The notes: generated from the sequence alone by a model not told the origin. 15,559 bases of DNA from Aliishimia sp963922415 (GCA_963922415.1 CAWUIP010000086.1:1-15559); one strand, 5' to 3'. Shown: positions 7,167 through 15,446, counted from the stretch's first letter. Numbers and translations: made by a program.

Positions 7167-9947
7167 GTGTCGCTTGCCGAAGAAACAGGCCTTGCAGCCA
7201 ACGCACTGGATTTGATCTGCCCGCCAGAACAGATCTTCAACAGGCCACTCCAGATCGCGGCACTGCAGGCCGATATAGCAGCGGGACTGCCAGAGGCAGA
7301 CATTCGCTCTGCTCTGGTGAAACGCTTGCAGGCTGCGCAGAAAGATGGGCGATCGCGCATCGCGGAAGCTTTTGCGACGCGGCCTTTCGCATCCCGTCAA
7401 ACGACGCAAGCCTATGCTTGGTTGGTCGATCAAATGGTCGAAGTCGTTTTACATTACGCGGCCAGGCACAAGCACCGATCGTCTCACCAGACTGAGGCAG
7501 AACGCTTAGCAGTGATCGCAGTCGGCGGATACGGGCGCGGCGAGATGGCGCCGTTCTCGGATGTCGACCTGCTGTTTTTGACCCCGTACAAGATGACGCC
7601 CTGGGCCGAAAGCGTCATTGAAACCATGCTTTATCTGCTGTGGGATTTGAAACTGAAGGTCGGCCACAGCTCGCGTACAATTCGTGACTGTCTGCGCTTG
7701 GGCCGCGAGGACTTCACCATCCGGACTGCCATGCTGGAACATCGCTTTTTGGCTGGCGACGGTGTCCTGGCAACTGAATTCTCAAAACGATTGCAGGCCG
7801 AGCTTTTGACAGGTACCGCGCGCGAGTTTGTCGAAGCCAAACTGGCGGAACGAGACAGCCGCCACAAAAAACACTTTCAGCGCTATGTGGTGGAACCCAA
7901 CGTCAAAGAGGGCAAAGGCGGCCTACGGGATCTACAATCGCTGTTTTGGATTGGGAAATACGTGCACGGGGTGAATGACGCGGCCGAATTGGTGCGTCAC
8001 GGCGTGTTTCGCCCCGCAGAGTTCGAAGCCTTCGTGGCCGCAGAAGACTTCCTGTGGGCCGTTCGGTGCCACATGCATCTGATTTCTGGCCGCGCGACCG
8101 AGCAGCTGACCTTTGACATCCAAGTTCAGGTTGCCGAGGCTATGGGGTACCAGGCGAAGACAGGGCGGCAGGCTGTCGAAATTTTTATGCAGGATTACTT
8201 CTTGCAGGCCACAGCTGTCGGTGATCTGACCCGCATCCTTTTGACGAAGCTGGAGGCGCAGCATGTTAAAGGGGAGCCACTCTTGGACCGGTTCTTCAAG
8301 CGCCGTCCACGCTTGCGCGACGGCTTTGAGGTCGTACATGGGCGGCTTGCTGTTGCAGATGAGGACGCCTTTCTTAAAGACAAGCTCAACCTTTTGCGCC
8401 TCTTCGAAGAAGGTCTGCGCACTGGGATGTTGATCCATCCTGACGCGATGCGGATGGTAAAGCTGAACCTCACTCTCATTGATGATCAAATGCGCGCCTC
8501 CCCTGAAGCGCAGCGGATATTCATGGATTTGTTGCTTAAGCACGGCAATCCGGAACGCGCATTACGCCGGATGAACGAGCTTGGAGCCTTATCGGCCTTC
8601 ATTCCCGAGTTCGCGCCCATCGTCGCGATGATGCAGTTCAATATGTACCACGCCTACACCGTGGACGAACACACAATCCAGTGCATTGCCCAGCTTGCCA
8701 TGATCGAAAAGGGGGAGCTCGAGGAAGACCTGCCAATTGCCTCTTCGATCCTGAAAGAAGGCGTGAACCGGCGCATTTTGTATGTCGCCCTGTTGCTCCA
8801 CGATATTGGGAAGGGGCGCGACGAAGACCATTCAATTTTGGGCGCACGCATTGCGCGGACCGTCGGGCCACGGCTGGGTCTGAAGCCTGCCGATGTCGAC
8901 ACTGTCGAGTGGCTAATCCGGTACCACCTTTTGATGTCCGACACCGCACAGAAGCGCGATATTGCCGACCCAAGGACAGTGCGTGACTTTGCAAAGGCCG
9001 TAAAGACCGTCAAGCGGTTAGATCTGCTATGCGTGTTGACCGTTTGCGACATCCGCGGTGTTGGCCCAAATGTCTGGAACAACTGGAAAGCGGTGCTGAT
9101 CCGCGCGCTCTATCGCCAGACACGTCGCGTTCTGGAAGACGGGTTCGAAGCGCTTACGCGCGAACGGCGTGGCGACGAGGCCAAGCGCGCGCTGCGCGCC
9201 GCGTTGCAGGCTTGGCCGCGCAAGGATATTCAAACTGAAGTCGCGCGGCACTACGCGCCCTATTGGCAAGGCTTGCACGTTACGGCGCATAAGGTCTTTG
9301 CGGAACTTCTACGGAACGCGTCGGAAAACGAAGTTTCAATGGATTTGCATCCTGACGTGGACCGCGACGCAACGCGCGCCTGCTTTGCAATGCCGGACCA
9401 CCCCGGCATTTTTGCACGGCTTGCTGGTGCTTTGGCCCTTGTTGGAGCCAATGTCGTCGATGCGCGCAGTTACACAACCACAGATGGCTATGTGACAGAC
9501 GCGTTTTGGATTCAGGATGCAGATGGCAATCCCTATGAGGCCTCTCACCTGCCCCGCCTACAGCGTATGATCGAACGAACCCTGCGCGGCGAGGTCGTGG
9601 CGCGCGAAGCTTTCAAGGACCGTGACCGTGTCAAAAAGCGTGAAGAGCCCTTTAAAGTGCCCACACATATTACGTTCGATAACGATGGTTCTGACATTTA
9701 CACGATCATCGAGGTCGATACCCGGGACCGCCCTGGATTGCTCTACGACCTAGCGCGCACTCTCGCGGAATCGAATGTGTACATCGCGAACGCGGTCATC
9801 GCGACCTACGGCGAGCAAGTCGTCGACACGTTCTATGTTAAGGACATGTTCGGCCTCAAATACTTCGCGGAAAGCAAGCAACGCACGCTAGAAAAGCGGT
9901 TGCGCGCCGCGATTGAGGCAGGTCGCGAACGGGCGGCGGAAGCGTGA
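7167..9947 (+). CDS. glnD: Bifunctional [protein-PII] uridylyltransferase / uridylyl-removing enzyme
   Basis: At 926 residues this is full-length GlnD. It uridylylates PII (GlnB/GlnK) when glutamine is low and removes UMP when glutamine is high, thereby setting glutamine synthetase activity and nitrogen control. Domains in order: nucleotidyltransferase with GGYGRGE from residue 120 and metal ligands D132 and D134 in SDVD; central helical region with KEGKGGLRDLQSLFW; HD hydrolase with LLLHDIGKG (H545, D546) and DEDHS; first ACT domain from about 738 (FAMPDHPGIFARLAGALALV); second ACT domain from about 847 (DTRDRPGLLYDLA) to the end. All catalytic residues I can locate are present. The GTG start at 7167 is preceded only by a weak AGGG. 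It lies 13 bases after the LpoA-like gene and 40 before murJ, implying one transcript. Confidence 0.97.
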   Translation: MSLAEETGLAANALDLICPPEQIFNRPLQIAALQADIAAGLPEADIRSALVKRLQAAQKDGRSRIAEAFATRPFASRQTTQAYAWLVDQMVEVVLHYAARHKHRSSHQTEAERLAVIAVGGYGRGEMAPFSDVDLLFLTPYKMTPWAESVIETMLYLLWDLKLKVGHSSRTIRDCLRLGREDFTIRTAMLEHRFLAGDGVLATEFSKRLQAELLTGTAREFVEAKLAERDSRHKKHFQRYVVEPNVKEGKGGLRDLQSLFWIGKYVHGVNDAAELVRHGVFRPAEFEAFVAAEDFLWAVRCHMHLISGRATEQLTFDIQVQVAEAMGYQAKTGRQAVEIFMQDYFLQATAVGDLTRILLTKLEAQHVKGEPLLDRFFKRRPRLRDGFEVVHGRLAVADEDAFLKDKLNLLRLFEEGLRTGMLIHPDAMRMVKLNLTLIDDQMRASPEAQRIFMDLLLKHGNPERALRRMNELGALSAFIPEFAPIVAMMQFNMYHAYTVDEHTIQCIAQLAMIEKGELEEDLPIASSILKEGVNRRILYVALLLHDIGKGRDEDHSILGARIARTVGPRLGLKPADVDTVEWLIRYHLLMSDTAQKRDIADPRTVRDFAKAVKTVKRLDLLCVLTVCDIRGVGPNVWNNWKAVLIRALYRQTRRVLEDGFEALTRERRGDEAKRALRAALQAWPRKDIQTEVARHYAPYWQGLHVTAHKVFAELLRNASENEVSMDLHPDVDRDATRACFAMPDHPGIFARLAGALALVGANVVDARSYTTTDGYVTDAFWIQDADGNPYEASHLPRLQRMIERTLRGEVVAREAFKDRDRVKKREEPFKVPTHITFDNDGSDIYTIIEVDTRDRPGLLYDLARTLAESNVYIANAVIATYGEQVVDTFYVKDMFGLKYFAESKQRTLEKRLRAAIEAGRERAAEA

Positions 9948-9987
9948 CACCGCCAGAGGATGCACCCGTCTGCGGCACAAGCGGCGG

Positions 9988-11541
9988 ATGAAACCGATTA
10001 GGCTCATATCCGGCTTTTTCACCGTGGGCGGCTGGACGATGGCCAGCCGTGTCTTGGGCTTTCTGCGCGATGCAATGATCTTGGCGTTCCTGGGCACCGG
10101 GCCGCTCTATGAGGCGTTTGTCGTCGCCTTTCGCCTGCCCAACATGTTCCGCCGCTTTTTCGCAGAGGGCGCCTTTAACACGGCCTTTGTTCCGATGTTC
10201 TCGAAGAAGCTTGAAGCCGAAGACGATCCCCAAAAGTTTGCCGAAGACGCGCTTGCTGGGCTCGCAACGGTTCTGATTGCGCTGACACTGGTCGCAATGG
10301 TCGTGATGCCCTGGCTCATATACGCGCTGGCGTCCGGGTTTTCAGGGACGGATCAGTTCGACCTATCGGTCGAATTTGGTCGCATCGCGTTTCCCTACAT
10401 CCTCTTCATTTCGCTTGCTGCCCTGTTATCCGGAGTTCTGAACGCAACAGGGCGATTTGCGGCGGCGGCTGCAGCGCCGGTTTTGCTGAATGTTCTGCTG
10501 GTGTCTGCCATGGCAGTGGCTGCCTGGGTTGGAGGCGATGTAGCACGCGCGCTGGTCTGGATGATCCCGGTGGCAGGCGTCGCACAGCTCGCATTGGTTT
10601 GGGTCGCGGCGTCGCGAGCGGGCTTTTCCTTGCGGCTGCGATGGCCAAAGTTAACGCCCGATCTACGACGCCTCGTGGTGATCGCCGTGCCAGCGGCACT
10701 CGCGGGTGGCGTCATGCAAATCAACCTTCTGGTTGGGCAGCAGGTCGCCAGCTACTTTGATCGCGCGGTCGGTTGGCTCTATGCCGCAGATCGCTTGTAC
10801 CAACTTCCGCTTGGAGTCGTCGGCATCGCTATTGGGATCGTTTTGTTGCCTGACCTGTCGCGAAAACTGCAAGCAGACGACGCGACGGGTAGTAAAGAGG
10901 CACTGAGCCGCGCGGCCGAGATGTCTCTGGCACTGACAGTCCCAGCCGCAGCCGCATTGATCGTTATTCCATGGTCGCTCGTCTCCGTCCTTTTTGAACG
11001 GGGCGCAACGACCGCGGCCGACAGTGCAGCAATTGCAGTCGCCGTCGCGATTTACGGGCTAGGACTGCCCGCCTTCGTAATGCAGAAGATTTTGCAGCCC
11101 ATCTACTTTGCGCGCGAAGACACACGCACTCCGTTTCACTACGCCCTCATCGCGATGGCCATAAACGCGGTCTTGGCTGTTGGCCTTGCAATTATCTTGG
11201 GTCAGCCACAAGGATGGATTGGTCCCGCGATTGCAACGAGTGCTGCCGGCTGGGCGATGGTCTGGCTTTTGAACCGAGGCGCGCGCCAGTTTGGTGACAT
11301 GGTCCAGTTTGACACGCGGTTCAAAACACGGATTTGGCGGATCCTCGCAGCATCCGTCGGTATGAGCGGCGCGCTTCTGGCAGCCCAATGGATGCTGATG
11401 CCCCTGTTGATGACCGCCGGTTGGCGCTACCTGGCACTTCCTGGGCTTCTCGTGATCGGTGCTGCCAGCTATTGGACACTTGGACTGGCCTTCCAAGCGT
11501 TTCATGCGCAAGAGCTTCGCGCCCTCCTCCGAAAACGCTAA
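9988..11541 (+). CDS. murJ: Lipid II flippase MurJ (MviN family)
   Basis: This membrane protein moves lipid-linked peptidoglycan precursor across the inner membrane. From ATG 9988 it has 517 residues, the normal size, with roughly fourteen hydrophobic segments. The hallmark region NMFRRFFAEGAFNTAFVPMF lies near residues 50-70, after GGWTMASRVLGFLRD. A second conserved stretch (VGQQVASYFDRAVGWLYAA, then RLYQLPLGVVGIAIGIVLLP) lies near the middle. The frame is open back to 9913 inside glnD, but that extension (basic, non-membrane) is not part of the family. It follows glnD by 40 bases and ends before a convergent gene. With the LpoA-like gene two positions upstream, the operon contains two cell-wall functions around a nitrogen sensor. 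Confidence 0.95.
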   Translation: MKPIRLISGFFTVGGWTMASRVLGFLRDAMILAFLGTGPLYEAFVVAFRLPNMFRRFFAEGAFNTAFVPMFSKKLEAEDDPQKFAEDALAGLATVLIALTLVAMVVMPWLIYALASGFSGTDQFDLSVEFGRIAFPYILFISLAALLSGVLNATGRFAAAAAAPVLLNVLLVSAMAVAAWVGGDVARALVWMIPVAGVAQLALVWVAASRAGFSLRLRWPKLTPDLRRLVVIAVPAALAGGVMQINLLVGQQVASYFDRAVGWLYAADRLYQLPLGVVGIAIGIVLLPDLSRKLQADDATGSKEALSRAAEMSLALTVPAAAALIVIPWSLVSVLFERGATTAADSAAIAVAVAIYGLGLPAFVMQKILQPIYFAREDTRTPFHYALIAMAINAVLAVGLAIILGQPQGWIGPAIATSAAGWAMVWLLNRGARQFGDMVQFDTRFKTRIWRILAASVGMSGALLAAQWMLMPLLMTAGWRYLALPGLLVIGAASYWTLGLAFQAFHAQELRALLRKR

Positions 11542-11542
11542 G

Positions 11543-11570
11543 GCGCGCCGTCCACAGCGGAACGACGCGC
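11543..11570. terminator. Weak hairpin between murJ and the RGS-like gene
   Basis: GCGCGCCGT (11543-11551) can pair with ACGACGCGC (11562-11570), eight pairs with one mismatch and a 10-base loop, directly after the murJ stop. There is no good T-tract on either strand; on the minus strand a GTTTTC follows after six bases. It may serve as a convergent terminator, but the call is tentative. Confidence 0.3.
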
Positions 11571-11598
11571 AGGTGCGTTTGGGCGAGGGAGACGGCGC

Positions 11599-12240
11599 CT
11601 AAACAGCAACCTTGATCTTTTCAAGGGACTTCATAACGTCCGCTTCTTTCGGCAACCGAATTCCATCCCGCTTTTTTGCGTTCTTCCGGTTGTCCTGCAT
11701 CCAATAGTCAATTGCAGACTTGATATAGGATTTTGAGTTATTCTTCTTACCAATTACCATGAAGTATTTCGCCGTCGCCAAATCCTTTGCCGCACTCGCT
11801 GGGAATTTCAACTGCTGAGCCAGCAAAGGGCCATCGATTTGGCTTTCGACGAATTTGTCATAGAAATCGGATTGCTGGTAAGCCGGGATCACCTTGGTTT
11901 CGAACGCTTCGGTCATCGCGCGCTTCGCGGCTTCATATAGTTGCACCATCACTTTGTTATTGCTGGCGATTGGATGCGCTTGCGACGGCTTCATGCCCTT
12001 TTTGGCACAGGCGTCCATGACGTCGTCATAGGTCCGCTGGGCCTTCTTGATAATCCCGTCGATCATTTTCAGTTTGACCTGGGGCGCCTTGTTGAAAAAG
12101 GTGTCATAAACCTCTTCCATTCTTGTGGTCCCCATCACAAAGGTCAATTCAGCGCCAAGGCTTTTGGATTTGATGAAGGCATTAAAGAACTTCAGGTTTG
12201 TTTTATCTTTCAGAATTGCTTTAAGAAGTGGGCCAGCCAT
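11599..12240 (-). CDS. RGS-domain-like protein (putative), lysine-rich, low GC
   Basis: The product has 213 residues, with no signal peptide or membrane segment. Residues about 5-132 resemble the RGS (regulator of G-protein signalling) helical bundle. FFNAFIKSKSLGAELTFV (18-35) parallels the FxxFLxxExSxENLxFW pattern. KAQRTYDDVMD (66-76) parallels the KAxxIYxxFI helix. N94/N95 precede a helix, and AAKRAMTEAFETKVIPAYQQ followed by SDFY (to 127) has the spacing of the last RGS helices, which end RFxxSxFY. Residues 133-213 are not explained. RGS proteins speed GTP hydrolysis by heterotrimeric G-alpha subunits, which bacteria lack, so the partner here is unknown. GC counted by hand over 11641-11880 is about 45%, against about 60% in sampled lines of neighbouring genes. 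This suggests transfer or a specialised gene. GAGGA lies seven bases before the ATG. I am fairly sure the gene is real and moderately sure of the fold. Confidence 0.72.
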   Translation of the reverse strand: MAGPLLKAILKDKTNLKFFNAFIKSKSLGAELTFVMGTTRMEEVYDTFFNKAPQVKLKMIDGIIKKAQRTYDDVMDACAKKGMKPSQAHPIASNNKVMVQLYEAAKRAMTEAFETKVIPAYQQSDFYDKFVESQIDGPLLAQQLKFPASAAKDLATAKYFMVIGKKNNSKSYIKSAIDYWMQDNRKNAKKRDGIRLPKEADVMKSLEKIKVAV

Positions 12241-12351
12241 TTGATCATCCTCGATTGATTAGCGGTCATTTCGAGGAGGTAACGCATAGGTGAACAATCT
12301 TATTCGAACGTGATAGCGATTTTTTTGGCGGGAGCGCAGAAAGCCGCTGAT

Positions 12352-13047
12352 TTACGGGCGGCGCATTCGCTGCAAAAGCGCACGCCGCGCTGCCGGCACA
12401 AGCGCAAAACAAAGGGCAAACCCCGCGCAAAACCCGGCCAAATCAGCAAGCCAGGTGTTATCCGTGCCAAAGATCAGCCCGAACAGGAGCTGCACGCCCA
12501 TCAGCATCGCGATCAGCGAAAAGGCTTGCGCCTGATTGCCCCCCGTCAGCTTCGCGCGCGCCCAAAGCACAAAGGTAAAGCCGCCGATCAGCCCGTAGGC
12601 CCCGGGAAAGCCGCCAATCAACCAGGCGGGATCCTGCAACGTGGCGGCATAGACCCACGCGCCGAACGCCGATGAGCCCAAGAAGATCGCGCCAACCGCA
12701 AAGTTGCCCATGGTTTCACCCACCATCTTGCCCATCGCCAGCACAAACACGGCCACCAGTGCCATTTGCAAAAAGCCCACATGAAGGAACGGGTAAGTGA
12801 CAAAGCGCAAAAGCTCGTTGGGCGGCCACTGCCCGGTGCGCCACATCCACCGATAAAGCTCGGGCGAAAAGCCCCAGGCCTCAATCGTTTCAATGCGCCA
12901 ACCGACGGCACCCGGACCACCATAAAGGCCTGCATCTGCCCCCGCCAGAACCGCTTCGATGGAGAATATCAGACCAAAAAGCACCCAGACCACTGCAGGC
13001 AGCGGATTAACTGGGCTGGGATCATAGCCGCTTTTACCGTCTTCCAT
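12352..13047 (-). CDS. Rhomboid-family membrane protein lacking catalytic Ser and His (pseudo-rhomboid)
   Basis: From ATG 13047, with GAGGG five bases upstream, the product has 231 residues and about six or seven hydrophobic segments. The rhomboid core is recognisable: LLRFVTYPFLHVGFLQM (79-95) matches the family's WRxxTxxFLHxxxxH region. A glycine-rich GGFPGAYGLIGGF (145-157) sits where GxSG should be, and WLADLAGFCAGFAL (199-212) sits where AHxxGxxxG should be. In active rhomboids Ser and His form the intramembrane dyad. Here these positions are Y151 and D202, so proteolysis is not expected. Inactive rhomboids elsewhere bind client membrane proteins; such a role here is only inference. The frame stays open to 13638, but that part runs antisense to trpS and is not coding. 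It lies 111 bases upstream of the RGS-like gene in the same direction and may share a transcript. Intergenic 12241-12351 shows no clear promoter or terminator. Confidence 0.85.
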   Translation of the reverse strand: MEDGKSGYDPSPVNPLPAVVWVLFGLIFSIEAVLAGADAGLYGGPGAVGWRIETIEAWGFSPELYRWMWRTGQWPPNELLRFVTYPFLHVGFLQMALVAVFVLAMGKMVGETMGNFAVGAIFLGSSAFGAWVYAATLQDPAWLIGGFPGAYGLIGGFTFVLWARAKLTGGNQAQAFSLIAMLMGVQLLFGLIFGTDNTWLADLAGFCAGFALCFALVPAARRALLQRMRRP

Positions 13048-13059
13048 AGAACCCTCGCC

Positions 13060-13088
13060 TTGACGCCTGACCGCTGCCTCAGTATCCG
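13060..13088 (+). promoter_or_regulatory. Possible promoter for trpS
   Basis: TTGACG (13060-13065, five of six to consensus) and TATCCG (13083-13088, matching only TAT) are 17 bases apart in the 75-base divergent gap. The implied start of transcription leaves a leader of about 28 bases before ATG 13123. The -35 is good and the -10 is poor. Confidence 0.45.
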
Positions 13089-13122
13089 AGCCGAGCCTTA
13101 ACCACCAGAGCATGATGAGACC

Positions 13123-14142
13123 ATGACCGAGACAAGTTTTACGCCCCGCGTCTTCTCTGGCATCCAACCGTCCGGCGGCCTGACGCTGGGCAACTATTTG
13201 GGTGCGATCAAACGCTTTGTGGACATGCAGAACGAAGGCGACTTCGAGACCGTCTATTGTATGGTCGATCTGCATGCGATTACGACCTGGCAAGACCCTG
13301 CTGATCTGGCCCGCAACACCCGCGAATTGGCCGCAGGCTTTATCGCCTCGGGGATTGATCCTGAAAAGTCGATCCTGATCAATCAAAGCCAGGTGCCCGA
13401 ACACGCGCAGCTTGGTTGGATCTTTAACTGTGTGGCCCGCATGGGCTGGATGCAGCGCATGACCCAGTTCAAGGACAAGGCCGGCAAGAACGCGCAGAAC
13501 GTGTCGCTGGGCCTTTTTGCTTACCCCTCGCTGATGGCGGCAGACATCCTGATCTATCACGCAACGCATGTGCCTGTGGGCGACGACCAAAAGCAGCACC
13601 TTGAGCTGACGCGCGACATTGCCATCAAGTTCAACCATGATTTTGGTGTCGATTTCTTCCCGGTGATCGAGCCTGTGATCGAGGGCGCGGCCACGCGCGT
13701 GATGTCGCTGCGGGACGGGTCCAAGAAGATGTCAAAATCCGACCCATCGGATGCCAGCCGGATCAACATGACCGACGGCGCCGACACGATTGCGCAGAAA
13801 ATTCGCAAGGCCAAAACCGATCCCGACGCGTTGCCGTCCGAGGCTGCCGGGCTTGAAGAGCGGCCCGAGGCGCGCAACTTGGTCAATATCTACGCGGCCC
13901 TTTCGGATCAAAGCGTGGATGCGGTTCTGGCAGAGGTCGGGGGCAAGCAGTTTGGTGTCTTCAAGCCGATGCTCGCCGATCTGGCTGTGGCCAAGCTGGG
14001 CCCGATCGCTGGTGAGATGGCGCGGTTGATGAACGACACCTCAGAGATTGACCGCATCCTGGCACGCGGCGCGGAGCAGGCGCGCGACATCACAGCCCCG
14101 ATCTTGGCCAAGACCTACGAAATCGTGGGCATGGTGAAGTAG
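13123..14142 (+). CDS. trpS: Tryptophanyl-tRNA synthetase
   Basis: This class I synthetase charges tRNA-Trp in the cytoplasm. At 339 residues it has the expected size. FSGIQPSGGLTLGNYLGAI (about 10-28) holds the HIGH-equivalent motif, and KMSKS is at 202-206. GDDQKQHLELTRDIA, which contacts tryptophan and ATP, lies between them. The start ATG has only a weak GATGAGA ahead of it. It is divergent from the rhomboid gene and convergent with the MFS gene, with its own promoter candidate and a hairpin terminator beyond the stop. No leader peptide or T-box-like structure is visible, as expected outside Gram-positive bacteria. The sequence is intact. Confidence 0.98.
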   Translation: MTETSFTPRVFSGIQPSGGLTLGNYLGAIKRFVDMQNEGDFETVYCMVDLHAITTWQDPADLARNTRELAAGFIASGIDPEKSILINQSQVPEHAQLGWIFNCVARMGWMQRMTQFKDKAGKNAQNVSLGLFAYPSLMAADILIYHATHVPVGDDQKQHLELTRDIAIKFNHDFGVDFFPVIEPVIEGAATRVMSLRDGSKKMSKSDPSDASRINMTDGADTIAQKIRKAKTDPDALPSEAAGLEERPEARNLVNIYAALSDQSVDAVLAEVGGKQFGVFKPMLADLAVAKLGPIAGEMARLMNDTSEIDRILARGAEQARDITAPILAKTYEIVGMVK

Positions 14143-14147
14143 AAAAC

Positions 14148-14173
14148 GGTCCTCCACGCGTCAGCGGAGGACC
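14148..14173. terminator. Hairpin terminator between convergent trpS and MFS gene
   Basis: GGTCCTCC (14148-14155) and GGAGGACC (14166-14173) form a perfect 8-base stem with a 10-base loop, five bases after the trpS stop. On the minus strand the stem is followed by GTTTTC, so it should work best for the MFS transcript. On the plus strand no T-run follows, so action on trpS is less certain. Confidence 0.75.
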
Positions 14174-14177
14174 CGCC

Positions 14178-15314
14178 CTATCGCCTGAGGACCGTCGCGA
14201 GGCCGACAATTGCCAAACCGAGCACCGCCAATAGGCTGAGCGCGGTACGTAGATCAGTCCACCCCGCAAGCGCCCCAATCACGGGCGGCCCCAACAGCAG
14301 ACCGCCGTAACCCAACGTGGCCACTTGGGCCAAGGCCCGACCCGGCGGGACATCGGGGTCGTTGGCGGCCCGCGAGAAAGCCAGCGGCATCAAGACGGCA
14401 TAGCCAAGCCCCATCGTCGCGATCCCCAGGATCGCAGCGCCCGCGGTTCCGGCGGTGACGATTATGGTTGTGCCCAGAAACACAGTTCCACCGGCCAATC
14501 GTGCGGCTAAAACGGGCCCAAGGCGCGTGACCAAGCGGTCCCCGACCAGGCGGACAATCATCATCGTGGTCGAGAAGGCCGCCAGGCCAAGGGCTGCAAG
14601 CCGCTCGGAGGTTTCCAGCACATCGCGCAAGTAGACCGCGCTCCAATCGATCATCGCGCCTTCACCCAGGGCAGAGCAGAATGCGATCAGACCCACCAGC
14701 GCCAAGACGCCGCGTGGGATCGCGAAAATCGGGCCACCTTCGGCGATGACAGGCGTGTCGGACCACTGCCGCCAGCTTACCCAAAGCGTCGGCAGGGTCA
14801 GGACGACCGCCGCCAGGGCAAAGTGCGCAAGCACGGAGATATCCGCCGCCGCGAAGCCCGTGAGCGCGCCAAACCCTGCGCCAAAGGAAAACATCGCGTG
14901 GAAAGAGGACATCGTCGGACGTCCGATGGCCTTTTCAACATCTGCCGCCCAGGCGTTCATGGCCACATCCATCGCGCCGTGGACCGCGCCAAAGATGAAC
15001 AGGACGACCGCCAACCACAGGATATTTGGCGCCAGCGCCAGCGTGATCAGTGAGGCTGGATAAGCCACCACCAGCCACCAGGTGATCGGGCCTGACCCAT
15101 GGCGGTCCACCACGAAGCCTGCCAGCGGAAAGGCAACGACCGCGCCGCCCGCCAGGACCAAAAGCACAAGTCCAAGCTGGGTATGCGACAGCGACAATGC
15201 CTCGGCGATCGCTGGGATGCGCGCGGCCCAAGCGCCCAAAAGCGCGCCGTTCAAGGCAAAGATGGCGGCAACGGCCCGCCAGTCGGCGCGCAGAAAGGCG
15301 CGGTGGTGTGCCAT
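14178..15314 (-). CDS. MFS transporter, YbjJ-like
   Basis: From ATG 15314 the product has 378 residues and about twelve hydrophobic segments, typical of the major facilitator superfamily. The start GALLGAWAARIPAIAEAL, the loop-2/3 motif GFVVDRHGS (the short acidic-basic MFS signature) and GAVHGAMDVAMNAWAADVEK resemble the YbjJ branch, whose substrate is unknown. SSFHAMFSFGAGFGALTG follows, also typical of that group. The frame opens 12 codons earlier at ATG 15350. I prefer 15314 because the extra stretch (MRASQPQIGHPD) is polar and AGGA lies upstream of 15314, though nine bases away. The gene stands alone on the minus strand and ends at a strong hairpin. It probably exports or imports a small molecule across the inner membrane by proton coupling, which is inference. 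Confidence 0.9.
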   Translation of the reverse strand: MAHHRAFLRADWRAVAAIFALNGALLGAWAARIPAIAEALSLSHTQLGLVLLVLAGGAVVAFPLAGFVVDRHGSGPITWWLVVAYPASLITLALAPNILWLAVVLFIFGAVHGAMDVAMNAWAADVEKAIGRPTMSSFHAMFSFGAGFGALTGFAAADISVLAHFALAAVVLTLPTLWVSWRQWSDTPVIAEGGPIFAIPRGVLALVGLIAFCSALGEGAMIDWSAVYLRDVLETSERLAALGLAAFSTTMMIVRLVGDRLVTRLGPVLAARLAGGTVFLGTTIIVTAGTAGAAILGIATMGLGYAVLMPLAFSRAANDPDVPPGRALAQVATLGYGGLLLGPPVIGALAGWTDLRTALSLLAVLGLAIVGLATVLRR

Positions 15315-15420
15315 GTCGGGGTGTCCTATCTGAGGCTGTGATGCGCGCATCTGTCACTGGTCGCGCGCGAATGGCAAGAGCGTGACGGCGACCTATCGAC
15401 AAGCCCGCGTTGCTTCGCCA

Positions 15421-15433
15421 GTTTGGTCCAAAC
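15421..15433. promoter_or_regulatory. 13-base perfect palindrome abutting the ribosome site of the last gene
   Basis: GTTTGG-T-CCAAAC is a perfect inverted repeat with 6-base arms, immediately before the GGGAGGT ribosome site. It could be an operator for a dimeric regulator (the TTGGTCCAA core is GntR- or TetR-like in style) or a small hairpin affecting translation. No regulator is identified. Confidence 0.4.
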
Positions 15434-15440
15434 GGGAGGT
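15434..15440 (+). promoter_or_regulatory. Strong Shine-Dalgarno GGGAGGT
   Basis: It lies six bases before ATG 15447, the best ribosome site in the window, and is the main support that the short frame at the right edge is a real gene start. Confidence 0.8.
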
Positions 15441-15446
15441 GTCGGC

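Noticed and set aside
6813..7433. Open frame of 206 residues antisense to the LpoA-like gene and glnD
   Set aside because: It spans the junction of two well-supported genes, is Arg-rich and without domain signatures.
13048..13638. Upstream continuation of the rhomboid frame on the minus strand, giving a 428-residue product
   Set aside because: It is antisense to the well-supported trpS gene, has no family resemblance, and a good ATG with GAGGG is present at 13047.
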